This document shows, one piece after another, positions 46,701 to 56,413 of a stretch of DNA of 64,000 nt (the first letter of the stretch is position 1; every line of letters starts with the position of its first letter). Source of the DNA: Dactylorhiza incarnata (Eukaryota > Streptophyta > Magnoliopsida > Asparagales > Orchidaceae); contig JAWHQI010000004.1 in NCBI GenBank assembly GCA_033032865.1, forward strand, positions 24,906,001 through 24,970,000, read 5' to 3'. The translations under genes were made by a program, and so were the position numbers. The notes under the pieces were generated by a model. The model was not told the origin of the DNA. It was given only the letters and a program-made list of their open reading frames with translations, and ran no database searches.

Positions 46701-48301
46701 GTTCGATTAATTTCTTAAACATCTGCGTTCGACTAATATTATTAAAACAGTGCTCGACTAAAGCAGACCAACTCCCGTTCGACGAATTATTCGTTCGACG
46801 AATTTCTTACAGCGTTCGACGAAACAAATGATATAATCGTAAACATTAATATTAAGATCCGACGGCTCTCCATCATCGTCCCCAATCGTTGGACGGCTCG
46901 CGACAGCCCGTCCTGGGCCTCTTTACGGGGTGATTTCCTAGCCACCTATGGCTCTTTCCGGCCAGCCAATGCCACAACCACCTCCGTTGAGGTGGTGGCC
47001 AGCGATAGGGGGTGGTTGGCCGGCCGGAGGTGGTCGGATCTAGTTTTTAGAGGAGGAAAAAGAGGTACATATCGCACCCTTTCGGAAGCACAATCTGAGC
47101 CCTATTGTGCACGGACCAAGCCCCGAAAAATGAAGAGATCTAGTACTAAGGGAGGAGAAGAGGATAGGACCTGAGCAGGGGCTTGGCGGCGTGAATTCCG
47201 GCGAGTTGCCATTGATGGTGCTGGAGCTTTTGGTGCCATGCCGATCTAGGATTTCTCTGCACGAAACTCACTGGGATAATGGGGGATCTCTTCCTCTCCG
47301 AGCACTGAAGGAAATGGGAGGAGTTTCATTCGGCTAGGATGGCTTTATCTCCAAAAGCCATTAATGGCCATTATCAAGATTTCGGTTACTCTAAAATTTT
47401 CTCTGAAACAGCCCCCTTGGCCATGGAAAACTCCAGAAATTCGATTGTAACTGAAGGGGGAATGTGTGCACATCAATTGGGGAGGGATTTGAAGGATCAA
47501 TAGCATATAATCTCCATGAATGCTCTTTTCTCTCTCTCCGATTTGGGAGAAACCTTCCTATTCTCTCTCCTACTCAGCAATTACAGCAATTAAGTGGTAA
47601 TATCCAGAAATTACCTGGCCCACCAGATGGTGTACCACCTTAATTGGGTCTAGCCCAAGTGGATTGGGCTAGATTAGGTTAAATTGGGGAATGTTGACCT
47701 AAATTAGGCTTGAGTTTGACTTTGGTCAAATTGACCAATTGGGTTGACCCCAAAGAGTGGCTTGGGCTCCATTGACTTCCCTTAAAGGTTAGGAAGGTCT
47801 AGGTAGGGTCAACTTGACAAGGTGAGGGTGAATTGCCCCTTATTAGGGCACTTTGACCAATTTAGGGTTTAGGGCAATTTGGTCAAATTGGAGGCCCCAT
47901 GATGGGGCTTATTGGTCCATTAGGATCCTAGTACCCATACAAGGGTAGGGGCATGGTCAATTTGGCATGGTGGGGGCCAATTGATCTTAATTGAGCTAGT
48001 TTGACCAATTCAGGGTTAAGGTTGACTTTGGTCTAATTGGCCTCTTAGGTTGACCCCAATGGGTCACTGGTGCTTCAAGGAGACCTCTAATGGGTTAGGG
48101 ATGCTTTGGTGGGGTCAAGGTTCAAGGTGGGGCCCTTAAACACAATCCTAGGCTTGATATCTGAAAATTGCTATTTGCAGACCACTTGGGTTTTCTCCTT
48201 CTCACCTATGTTCACAAAGTCTTGAGCTCTTCCTATGGTTTTGTCATGACCTAGTCATGACAAAACCAACTTAGGGGTCAAGTTGTTTGAGGGATGTTAC
48301 A
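43755..48301 (-). repeat. Long gypsy LTR, main segment shared by gypsy#2 and gypsy#3
   Basis: On the minus strand the LTR starts TGTAACATCCC at 48301, shortly after the chromovirus pre-LTR motif TTTCGAGGACGAAAT, and runs to 43755, resuming beyond Athila#3 to 26763. The two parts together give about 5.1 kb. No gene is supported; short open frames (for example 46992-47174) lack any motif. The region 47640-48130 is rich in TTGACC and TTGGGT words. Confidence 0.65.
46482..46824 (-). repeat. TTCGACGAA cluster in the long gypsy LTR
   Basis: About 15 copies of GTTCGACGAA or its variants (CTCGACGAA, TTCGACTAA) in 340 bp, irregularly spaced at roughly 15-35 bp and not a simple tandem array. The same word occurs three times in the Copia-NA LTR at 15783-15830. 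Confidence 0.88.
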
Positions 48302-48399
48302 AATCCCAATACATAAAAATAAAAATTTCGTCCTCGAAATTCAGGTTAAGCCCGAGGGGGTTTCTACTGTTAGGAAGAAAAAGTAACATCCCGAAAAAT

Positions 48400-50429
48400 T
48401 TAAATTATACCTGTCGTAAAATGCTGCGGGTACTTTTGTTGCATCAAGTCCAGTGGCTCCCAAGTATGCTCTTCCTGCCAATGATTCCTCTATAGGACCT
48501 TGACCAGCGGAACCTTCTTGCGTCGCAAGACTCGTAACTTCGTGTCGTCTATCCGAACCGGATCCAGGTGAACCGACCGATCAGTATCTACTGGCCCCTC
48601 TGAAGTAGAAACCTGCTGCTCTGGCCGAAGTAGAGCCATTCTAAGTGAGGAGACGTGGAAAATGTTGTGCAGTCCCTCCAACTCTGGCGGTAGCTCCAGT
48701 CTGTAAGCCAGGGGACCGATCCGCTCCAGGATCCTATAAGGTCCAAAATACCTCGGACTGAGCTTCTTCCGCCCGCGAACCCGCGAAACTCCATGCATCG
48801 GACGTATCTTCAAGAAAACCCGGTCTCCCACCTGGAACTCCACCATACAATGACGCGCATCGTAATACTTGGCCTGCCTGCTCTGGGCCTCCAGCATCCT
48901 ATCTCGAATCAACCTCACCTGAGCCTCCGTGTCCTCCAGAAATTCTGAGCCAAGTGCCTTGGGATCCTCATCCTGAATCCAAGACAATGGTATTCTGCAT
49001 CTCCGTCCATATAAAGCCTCATAAGGTGCCCTGGCTATACTAGCCTGATGACTGTTGTTGTATGAGAACTTGACTAATTGCAACAGTCTCTCCCATGGCT
49101 CCCCGCGGTACAGAATGCAAAGACGTAAAAGATCCTCTAGGTTTCGGTTGGCACGCTCTGTTTGCCCATCTGTCTGGGGGTGGAATGTTGTACTAAAGGT
49201 CAAACGGGTGCCTAGGTAGGCCTGCACTGATCTCCACTCCCTCGACGTAAATCGTCCATCCTGATCCGACACGATCGTCCTCAGAACACCATGGTATCGA
49301 ACAAACTGCTCCACAAACCTTCGCACAAAAACACTAACCGCGTCGTCCTTCCTGATCAGAATAAACCTGGCCACCTTCGTCAACCTGTCTACTTTCACCC
49401 AAATCGAGCCGTTTCCCGCACGAGATCGGGGAAGACCGTGTATAAAGTCCATAACGATGTCGTCAAACTTCCACTCCGGCACCGGAAGTGGATGCAATAA
49501 TCATGCTGGGTTCCGGCACTCTGCCTTCACGAGTTGGCAAGACTCGCAGTGGGTCACAAAATATACGTTGTCTCTCTTCATGCCTGGCCAATACATGGTC
49601 CTCTTCAAATCTGCAGTCATCTTGGTAATGCCCGGTGCATGAAATATCTATTGCAATGAGCCTCTGACATAATATCGTCCCGAATCCGGCCCCCTGCCGG
49701 TATATACACTCAGCCTCTAAAACTCAATAGATCGTCCTTCAGCGAATAATCTCCAGCTGAGCCTGCCTCCAAGGCTCTGAATATCGGCTCCAACTTGGCA
49801 TCCTTCTTCTGCCCATCCCTGATTCGGTCTCGAATGTCGTAAGTGGCACCCATCACTGCTAAGTACTCCTCGTACATCTCCGGATCGTCCTCAGATACTA
49901 GAGAGATCTGCATGTCCTCGAACATCCGCACTAACACCATGGCCATCAACTTAGGCTCTTCTCCTGGCGTAGTAGCTCTCCTGCTCAGTGCGTCTGCTAC
50001 TACATTCGCCTTCCCTAGGTGGTAATGCATCGTGTACTGATAGTCTGATTAGAACTCCACCCATCGCCTCTGCCGGATATTCAGCTCCTTCTGCGTATCT
50101 ACATACTTCAGATTCTTGTGATCTGAGAATATGTCGCAGTGGACACCAAATAGGTAGTGTCGCCAGATCTTGAGAGCAAACATGACTGCTCCCATCTCCA
50201 AGTCATGCACTGGGTAGTTCCGCTCGTGGTTCTTCAACTGGCTGGAGGCGTAAGCTATCACATGCCCGTTCTGCATCAGAACGACACCCATCCCCAGATA
50301 TGACGCATCCATATACACCTGGAATTCTTCCCTCCCTGATGGCAGGGAAAGAATGGGGGCTGAAGTAAGCCAACCCCTCAGCTCCTGGAAAGCGGCCTCA
50401 CACTGCGGGGTCCATGTAAAAGCAGCATC
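48400..50429 (-). pseudogene. pol: Gypsy#3 pol, RNase H and integrase part
   Basis: RNase H ([16 protein letters not shown] near 50318), connection and zinc region, then a long undamaged integrase frame (49497-48490) with Asp in IVMDFIHGLP, Asp in VSDQDGRFTS and Glu in GQTERANRN. A TAG near 48487-48489 interrupts the chromodomain-like tail where the family has Trp (VKVLWRNHW), and the frame then runs on to a TAA at 48400. Other breaks: TAA near 50046, a TGA near 49498, and frame shifts around 49640-49710. Confidence 0.85.
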
Positions 50430-51403
50430 TGTTGGGAAAATGATTTCTCTTAAACCCTGAAATTAAGTTGAATATGAATTCTAAGAAAGGAAAATCAAGG
50501 TTAAGTAAATATGCGTCGAATAGTATTCGACGCAACGTCGAAGTGATATTGACGTTCCTTTCAGAATGAGTCGAAGTAACTTTAAGAAGAATTCGACGTA
50601 TCCTATATATGTCGACGTAGCTCTGACTTCTAGTCGACGTATCTTGAGAAGTCGACGCACCTTAGTCGACGCACCTTCCTTATTTCCTCTCGACGTTTTG
50701 CCAGGACGAATTCGACGCTAACGTCGAATAGTAATCGACGCACGTCGATTTTTATGATTAATTCAAAAATCGCCAGATCTCTTTCCTTCTTTCATAGATC
50801 TGATTTATATGGAATCAAATTATTCTTTATAGCCGTTCTGAATTATTCTTTCCTCTAATGAATTCTTGGCTAATTTGATTAAATCCATTATGGACACTAT
50901 TTGAAATCAGAATGAATACTTTCCTTCTATGGATATAATTGTTATGGAAATTTCTCCTTCTTTCTAATACTCTGCCTGCTAATTGATTACTCTTCTATAG
51001 TGTTATTTTAATGAACAGAGCTATAAATAACAAGGTGGTCGGCAGAGAGCAACAGAGAAGTGATCCACCATTTTTACATTTGAAAAAGAGGAAGAGCTCC
51101 CATGTGAAAAGAGAAAATTGAGAGATAGTGCTGCAGCAAAGATCAAGCTTCCTTCTCCTTCTCACTCTGAAGCCATACTGCTGCAAACTCTGATAGCTCT
51201 CACAAAAGAGAGAAAAGGCCTACAATCTCCTTCTCACTATAGAAGAGAGATTTTATTCACTACTTCTTGTGCTTCCAATCTTCTTGCTAGGAAGAAGATT
51301 CTTTCTTGTCCTAAATACTTCCTCTCCTTTTTCTTATTTTCACTTTCACATACTGTAAAAGAGTTTTTAGAATCTCTCTTCAAAAAATTCAGTTGTACTG
51401 GTT

Positions 51404-52190
51404 TGATGAGTCCTGATCATATACACTTTTATGGACTCATCTGGGCCTTTTTTCAGTCATTTCACCGCACTTTGGCCTTGTTATTGTTTATATTTGATAT
51501 TCCATGCTAGGTGCACCTCTAGGCCAATTTGGTGTGATTTCATGCTTTTCTTCATTAGTAGTTTTCATGCTCCGTTAAGTTCCACTTTCAGTGGCTAGAC
51601 TCGTGGTTGTACGCTAGAACAGGAGTCGTGCAGGTGCTTCCGGTGCAATTCTTCACAGGAACACTGCGCACGATCACCGGTTCTATTGCGCACGACCACT
51701 GGTCGTGCGCCACTGATCGTGTGCACTTAACCCTTTTTTATGAGTTCTGTTTGGTGCAGTGCGCACGACCATCTACGCTAGTGCGCACGACCACCGGTCG
51801 TGCGCCACTGTTCGTGCGCACTTAGCATCAATTTCATGAGTTCTGTTTCAACCAGTGCGCACGACCACCTACGATAGTGCGCACGACCACCGGTCGTGCG
51901 CCACCGGTCATGCGCCACCGGTCGTGCGCCACCGGTCGTGCGCCACCGGTCGTGCGCCACCGGTCGTGCGAACATGTTATTTCATAATTTCTGTCTTTGC
52001 AGGTTCCGTCCAGGCAGAGCGCATGATCACCGAATTAGAGTGCGCACGACCACACCGTGCGCACTGTTTATTCCAGCGCCTAAAAATTCCGCTGCTCGCG
52101 ATTTAGGTCAGATCCATCGTCTTCGTCCGCCGTTTTCCGCCCGGTTCCGCCCAGATTCGCCCCTCCACCGTTGCCCACCATATGGAGGTG
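51404..52190 (+). repeat. Left arm: partial Athila LTR, plus strand
   Basis: It matches the reverse complement of 53183-53926 almost throughout. It ends within the LTR at ATGGAGGTG, where the other arm continues CTCCGGGC, and passes straight into tRNA sequence TAGTATAG. Confidence 0.9.
51887..51970 (+). repeat. 14-bp tandem repeat in the left arm
   Basis: Six head-to-tail copies of CCACCGGTCGTGCG (one with CATG). The right arm has only two copies (near 53414-53444), so four extra copies arose after or during formation of the palindrome. Confidence 0.9.
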
Positions 52191-52258
52191 TAGTATAGTG
52201 GTGAGTATTCCCGCCTGTCACGCGGGTGACCCGGGTTCGATCCCCGGCAACGGCGCCA
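52184..52258 (+). tRNA. tRNA-Asp(GUC) copy with encoded CCA, 5' acceptor strand lost
   Basis: From 52190 on, D-arm (TAGTATAGTGGTGAG), anticodon stem-loop with GTC at 52216-52218, T-arm (GGGTTCGATCCCC) and the 3' acceptor strand match plant tRNA-Asp, followed by CCA at 52256-52258. The first six bases are LTR-derived, and only four of seven acceptor pairs form, so it is unlikely to be a working tRNA gene. Pol III A- and B-box sequences remain. CCA in the DNA points to a copied mature tRNA. The last 18 bases are the Athila primer site of the minus-strand LTR. Confidence 0.88.
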
Positions 52259-52264
52259 AAAACT

Positions 52265-53926
52265 TGATGCGATGATTCGACAAGTGCACCGGTCGCGCAA
52301 GTAATAATAATGGGGAAAATCCCCGAGTGTCGGTCTCTTGAGGAACACAGTAAGGTGGAGTTAGGTTTCGAGGAATGACTTGAGATTGAAGTCCTTAAAT
52401 CGGATGGAATGCGGGGGAGTTGGGTTGGCTTTTGGAAAATAAAATAAAAGCTATCAACTACTCCTATGCAATGCCGCTTTGCAATGCTTCGCTTGGCGGG
52501 ATGGAGACTAGGCAGGTCTTGATCGCGCTGCGTCGCAAGGGCGGATGGACGAGTAGGCAAGCGGAATCGAACTGTGCAGGCCTTGAGCGCACTGCTTCGT
52601 TAGGCGGGATGGAATACGGGCCGCGATGCCACGCTTCGGTAGGCGGGTGGACGAGTAGGCTAGCGGAATGAGGGTCGCAAGCACCTCTTCGGCAGGCACG
52701 CCACTAGCAATTGCTAGTGCGGCACACGAACGTGACGGCGGAATGGAAATGGACGGCGGCGCACCTCAAGCAACTCAAATAGATAAATTACACAATCACA
52801 TAGACATGAAATATATATGTAAATATAACTAATTCAAGTGCCACTTCATCATCATGATTAGATCTAGCTACAAATACATCAAAAAGAGAAGAATAAGGCA
52901 AGAAATCGACCGAATCCGAAGGCTCGTTGGAGATTCACGGTTGGAATCGCCGGGTTGTCAATCCGCGTCCAAGCTCGGTCCGCAACTACGTCCGGGGTAG
53001 AGAGAGCTGTCACGACTCTCCAATGGACCCGTCTTCTTCGTGTCACGATCCGGTAGAGGTTGCAAACTTCCTCTTGCTTGATGGTAATGGCGGCTAGGTC
53101 TTCCTTTGGAGCTCTTGGATCAAGGAGGAGGCCGAGAGGAAACTCCGGCTCAAGATTGGCGTGAAGAGCAAGCCCGGAGCACCTCCATATGGTGGGCGAC
53201 GGTGGAGGGGCGAATCTGGGCTGAACCGGGCGGAAAACGGCGGACGAAGACGATGGATCTGACCTAAATCGTGAGCAGCGAAATTTATAGGCGCTGGAAT
53301 AAACAGTGCGCACGGTCATTGGCGCACGACCAGTGGTCGTGCGCACTCTAATTCGGTGATCGTGCGCTCTGCCTGGACGGAACCTGCAAAGACAGAAATT
53401 ATGAAATAACATGTTCGCACGACCGGTGGCGCACGACCGGTGGTCGTGCGCACTATCATAGGTGGTCGTGCGCACTGGTTGAAACAGAAGTCATGAAATT
53501 GATGCTAAGTGCGCACGAACAGTGGCGCACGACCGGTGGTCGTGCGCACTAGCGTAGATGGTCGTGCGCACTGCACCAAACAGAACTCATAAAAAAGGGT
53601 TAAGTGCACACGATCAGTGGCGCACGACCAGTGGTCGTGCGCAATAGAACCGGTGATCGTGCGCAGTGTTCCTGTGCAGAATTGCACCGGAAGCACCTGC
53701 ACGACTCCTGTTCTAGCGTACAACCACGAGTCTAGCCACTGAAAGTGGAACTTAACGGAGCATGAAAACTACTAATGAAGAAAAGCATGAAATCACACCA
53801 AAATGGGCCTAGAGGTGCACCTAGCATGGAATATCAAATATAAACAATAACAGGGCCAAAGTGCGGTGAAATGACTGAAAAAGGCCCAGATGAGTCCATA
53901 AAAGTGTATATGATCAGGACTCATCA
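52265..53926 (-). repeat. Right arm: complete Athila LTR, minus strand (1662 bp)
   Basis: TGATGAGTCC at 53926 to ATCGCATCA at 52265. U3 carries GCGCACGAYCA palindromes at 53305-53660. Its end region is homologous to the LTRs at 4162-5431, 19045-19515 and 42305-43749. Confidence 0.92.
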
Positions 53927-54399
53927 TGGTTCTAAGAGTCTCCTTTTCAAAAGACTCAGTTGGCTCTAAGAGTCTCCTTATCAAAAGACTCAGGGTGGTT
54001 CTAAGAGTCTCCTTATCAAAAGACTCAGTGCAAGATAGTGAATTTCCTACCAAGGGGGTAGAAGAGTGGACTACCCAAAGTTTGGGGAACCGCTATATTT
54101 CTTTGTGTTGTGATGTGATTTTTCTTCTTGCATTTATTTTCTTTACTTGCTTAATTCTTGTTGGTGTGTGGGAAGCTCTAATCTGTGATCACTACACCCA
54201 TATATATATAATTATTAACTTTGCACAAAAATATTTTAAATCTCTATTCACCCCCCCTCTAGAGAATTCTAGTGAGGTTAACTGTGCACTTTCAATTGGT
54301 ATCAGTGGGAGGTTGATCTAAAAAGGATAACTCCTTGATCAAAAAGATCCTACCTCTTATATATATATATATATATTTCTGAAAAATATTAATTTTCAC

Positions 54400-56405
54400 A
54401 TGGCCAAATCAAAGATTATGCTTCCACCAGACCACCAATTTGCAACCTTTAAAAGTTTGCACTTTGGAAAACAAGAATTAGAATATATTTAAACTCTATT
54501 GATGATGAATTGTTTAATGTTATCTGGACAGGTCCCCCCAAGCCATTCAGAAAGGACTCAAGTGGAAAAGTGACTGAAACACTTGCTCCAAAAGCTGAGT
54601 GGACAGAGGAAGAAAAGAAAGCCCAAGGATATGATGCCAAGGCTATGAATATCCTAGTCTCAACCCTCTCAGATGAAATCTTCCAAAAGGTTGCTGATTG
54701 TGAGTCAGCTAAGGAAGTATGGGAAGCTCTCACCAAAATGTTAGAGGGAAGTGCTGATGAGAAAAAGGATAGAAAGGCATTACTCATCTCTCAATATGAA
54801 AATTTTCAGAAGAAAGAAGGTGAAAGTGTTGCTGACATGTATGCCAGATTCAGCCTCATAGTGAATGAGTTGAGAACACTTGAAATGGACATATCTCTCA
54901 CTGAGATAAATGACAAACTGCTAACTTGCTTCCCTAGCTCTTGGGATTCAAGAATCTGGCCAATTAGAGACTCCAAAAGTCAAAGAGAAATCTCAACAGA
55001 TGTCCTGTTGGGAAAATTAAAATCTTATGAACATCTGTTGAAAACAAGAGCTGAGAAAGAAGAGAAAGAAAAGGCTCCTTCACTCTCAAAAGAAAAGAGT
55101 ATTGCATTGAAGGCTGTTGAAGGTGAACCCTCTACAAGTGATGAGGAGCTGATCAGCCTACTGGCCAGAAGGTTCAAGAAATGGATCAAAACAGAAGGAT
55201 CCAGAGGAAGAGACTCAAAAACCAGGTATAATAAAACACCGACTAAAGAGATTATATGTTACTCTTGCAGGAAACCTGGACATATTGCACCTGAATGTCC
55301 TAAGGAGATCAGCAAAAACAAATATCTAAAAAGAACAGATCTACAGAAGAAAAAGAAGAAAGAGAAAGGTCTCATTGCTCAATCATGGAGTGATTCAAAA
55401 TCTGAAGAAAGCACCTCATCTGACAATGATCAAGAAGAGGCCAAGCTGGAGGAAACCTGTTTGATGGCCACTGAGAAGCCTGATGATACATCTATGGTAA
55501 ATATACTTGATGATATAGATTTCTCTTCCACTGATTTCAAAAACAATTTCAAAGAATTCTGTTTAAATCTAATCAAATCTGAAAAAGAAATTAAAGAACT
55601 AAGAAATGAATTAAACAATCTCAAACAAGTAAATACACAGTATAATAATTATGAGCTTAGTCTAAAGGAATTAGGCAAAATCTATACAGAAAATCTAACA
55701 CTGAAAAATGAGCTAGCAAAGGCAAAGGTCTTTGAAGACTCTCTAAATGGGAGAAGTCAGAAGCTCAAGAACAACTCTAGAAATCTTACTGAAAGACTTA
55801 GACAACTAGAAGATAATACTAACTTAGAACCAAAAACTCAATCACCTAGAAAATCTGTTTGGAGACATCCCATTCACTTCACTAGGGAAGGTCATTTGAC
55901 AGGAGAAAGATCACAGGAAAATCCAGAAACAACCACTGTCTTTAATAAAACTAATCCCATTACATATGAAGGAATCCTAGGAAAATATCCTCAGAAAAGA
56001 GTCAAACATGCATCGAATTCTTATCAACGCACGTCGATTTCTAATCGACGCTTGCACCAAAGTGCGTCGACTCCTACCCGACGCAACCTCTCTCATGCTT
56101 CGACTGAAAATAAATGCAGAATGGAGAAAGCGTCGACTTCATATCGACGCAACCATAAACCTACGTCGAATTTATATCGACGCAACCAATCAGACAGAAA
56201 TTTCTCCTCTTCCAAACAGCTCTCTCAATCCATTTCCTTTTACTATGACCATTATTTCTGTAACATCACCAAAGAAAATTGGTATGATAAACCAATACCC
56301 CTAAAGGAGGAAGGATATTCAGAAAAACCTACTTATTCTTTCATTAAATCTTTCACTGATGGGAGGAAGGGACCCCAGCTCAGCAGGGTCCAAACTGATG
56401 TGTAA
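54400..56405 (+). pseudogene. gag: Sirevirus#2 gag, frameshift near the start
   Basis: ATG at 54400 (MAKSKIMLPPDHQF). The frame must shift between about 54445 and 54475 to reach WKTRIRIYLNSIDDELFNV and the long frame that ends at 56405. The UBN2-type gag core follows (AKEVWEALTKMLEG; YENFQKKEGESVADMYARF), then zinc knuckle CYSCRKPGHIAPEC at about 55258-55299, an acidic and coiled-coil region, and a C-terminal repeat region at 56010-56183 encoding heptapeptides such as ASTSYRR and TSNLYRR. It stops just before pol, which is in another frame. Role by family: particle protein. Confidence 0.85.
56010..56183 (+). repeat. 33-bp gag minisatellite built on a 21-bp palindrome
   Basis: Six 21-bp units of the form [GA]CGTCGA-N7-TCGACGC begin at 56010, 56031, 56064, 56097, 56130 and 56163. 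The last five are exactly 33 bases apart, so the unit is 11 codons and stays in frame. Units 1 and 4 are degenerate but keep the 7-base spacer. Confidence 0.9.
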
Positions 56406-56413
56406 AACTTTAT

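Larger units (their letters stand above)
51404..53926. mobile_element. Palindromic LTR-tRNA-LTR insertion of Athila origin
   Basis: The left arm 51404-52190 is the first half of an Athila-type LTR on the plus strand. The centre 52184-52258 is a tRNA-Asp copy. The right part 53926-52265 is a complete LTR of the same family on the minus strand, separated from the tRNA copy by the usual six bases between LTR and primer site. Both outer ends are U3 ends (TGATGAGTCC, inverted). The 5-bp duplication TGGTT flanks it (51399-51403, 53927-53931), and the empty site is seen intact in the 3' LTR near 62990-63000. The arms differ at only a few positions plus one tandem-repeat expansion. No internal genes. 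Confidence 0.9.
50430..54294 (+). repeat. Sirevirus#2 5' LTR, split by an insertion
   Basis: TGTTGGGAAAATG to GCACTTTCA; 50430-51403 and 53932-54294 together equal the 3' LTR in length. TATA box TATAAATA at 51022-51029. The CGTCGA-N7-TCGACG cluster is at 50510-50750. The three tandem hairpin repeats near 53927-54030 start right at the insertion point. The primer site TGGTATCAG follows at 54297. Confidence 0.92.

Noticed and set aside
46482..46824. CRISPR-like array of spaced repeats
   Set aside because: Repeats are only about 9-10 bp with variable gaps, in a plant LTR, and there are no cas genes.
46992..47174. Possible small gene in the long gypsy LTR
   Set aside because: 60 codons, no motif, no conserved neighbour; more likely chance.
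51855..52198. Arg/His-rich open frames over the 14-bp repeats
   Set aside because: They are translations of the tandem repeat CCACCGGTCGTGCG, not a conserved protein.
52184..52258. A functional nuclear tRNA-Asp gene
   Set aside because: The 5' acceptor strand is replaced by LTR sequence, CCA is encoded, and it directly abuts the LTR as a primer site does.
52103..52560. Open frames crossing the palindrome centre and LTR
   Set aside because: They read through LTR, tRNA copy and primer site with no protein motif.
53926..54321. 131-codon frame with a hydrophobic stretch
   Set aside because: It lies in the Sirevirus LTR and starts at the insertion border; the frame recurs only in the other LTR.
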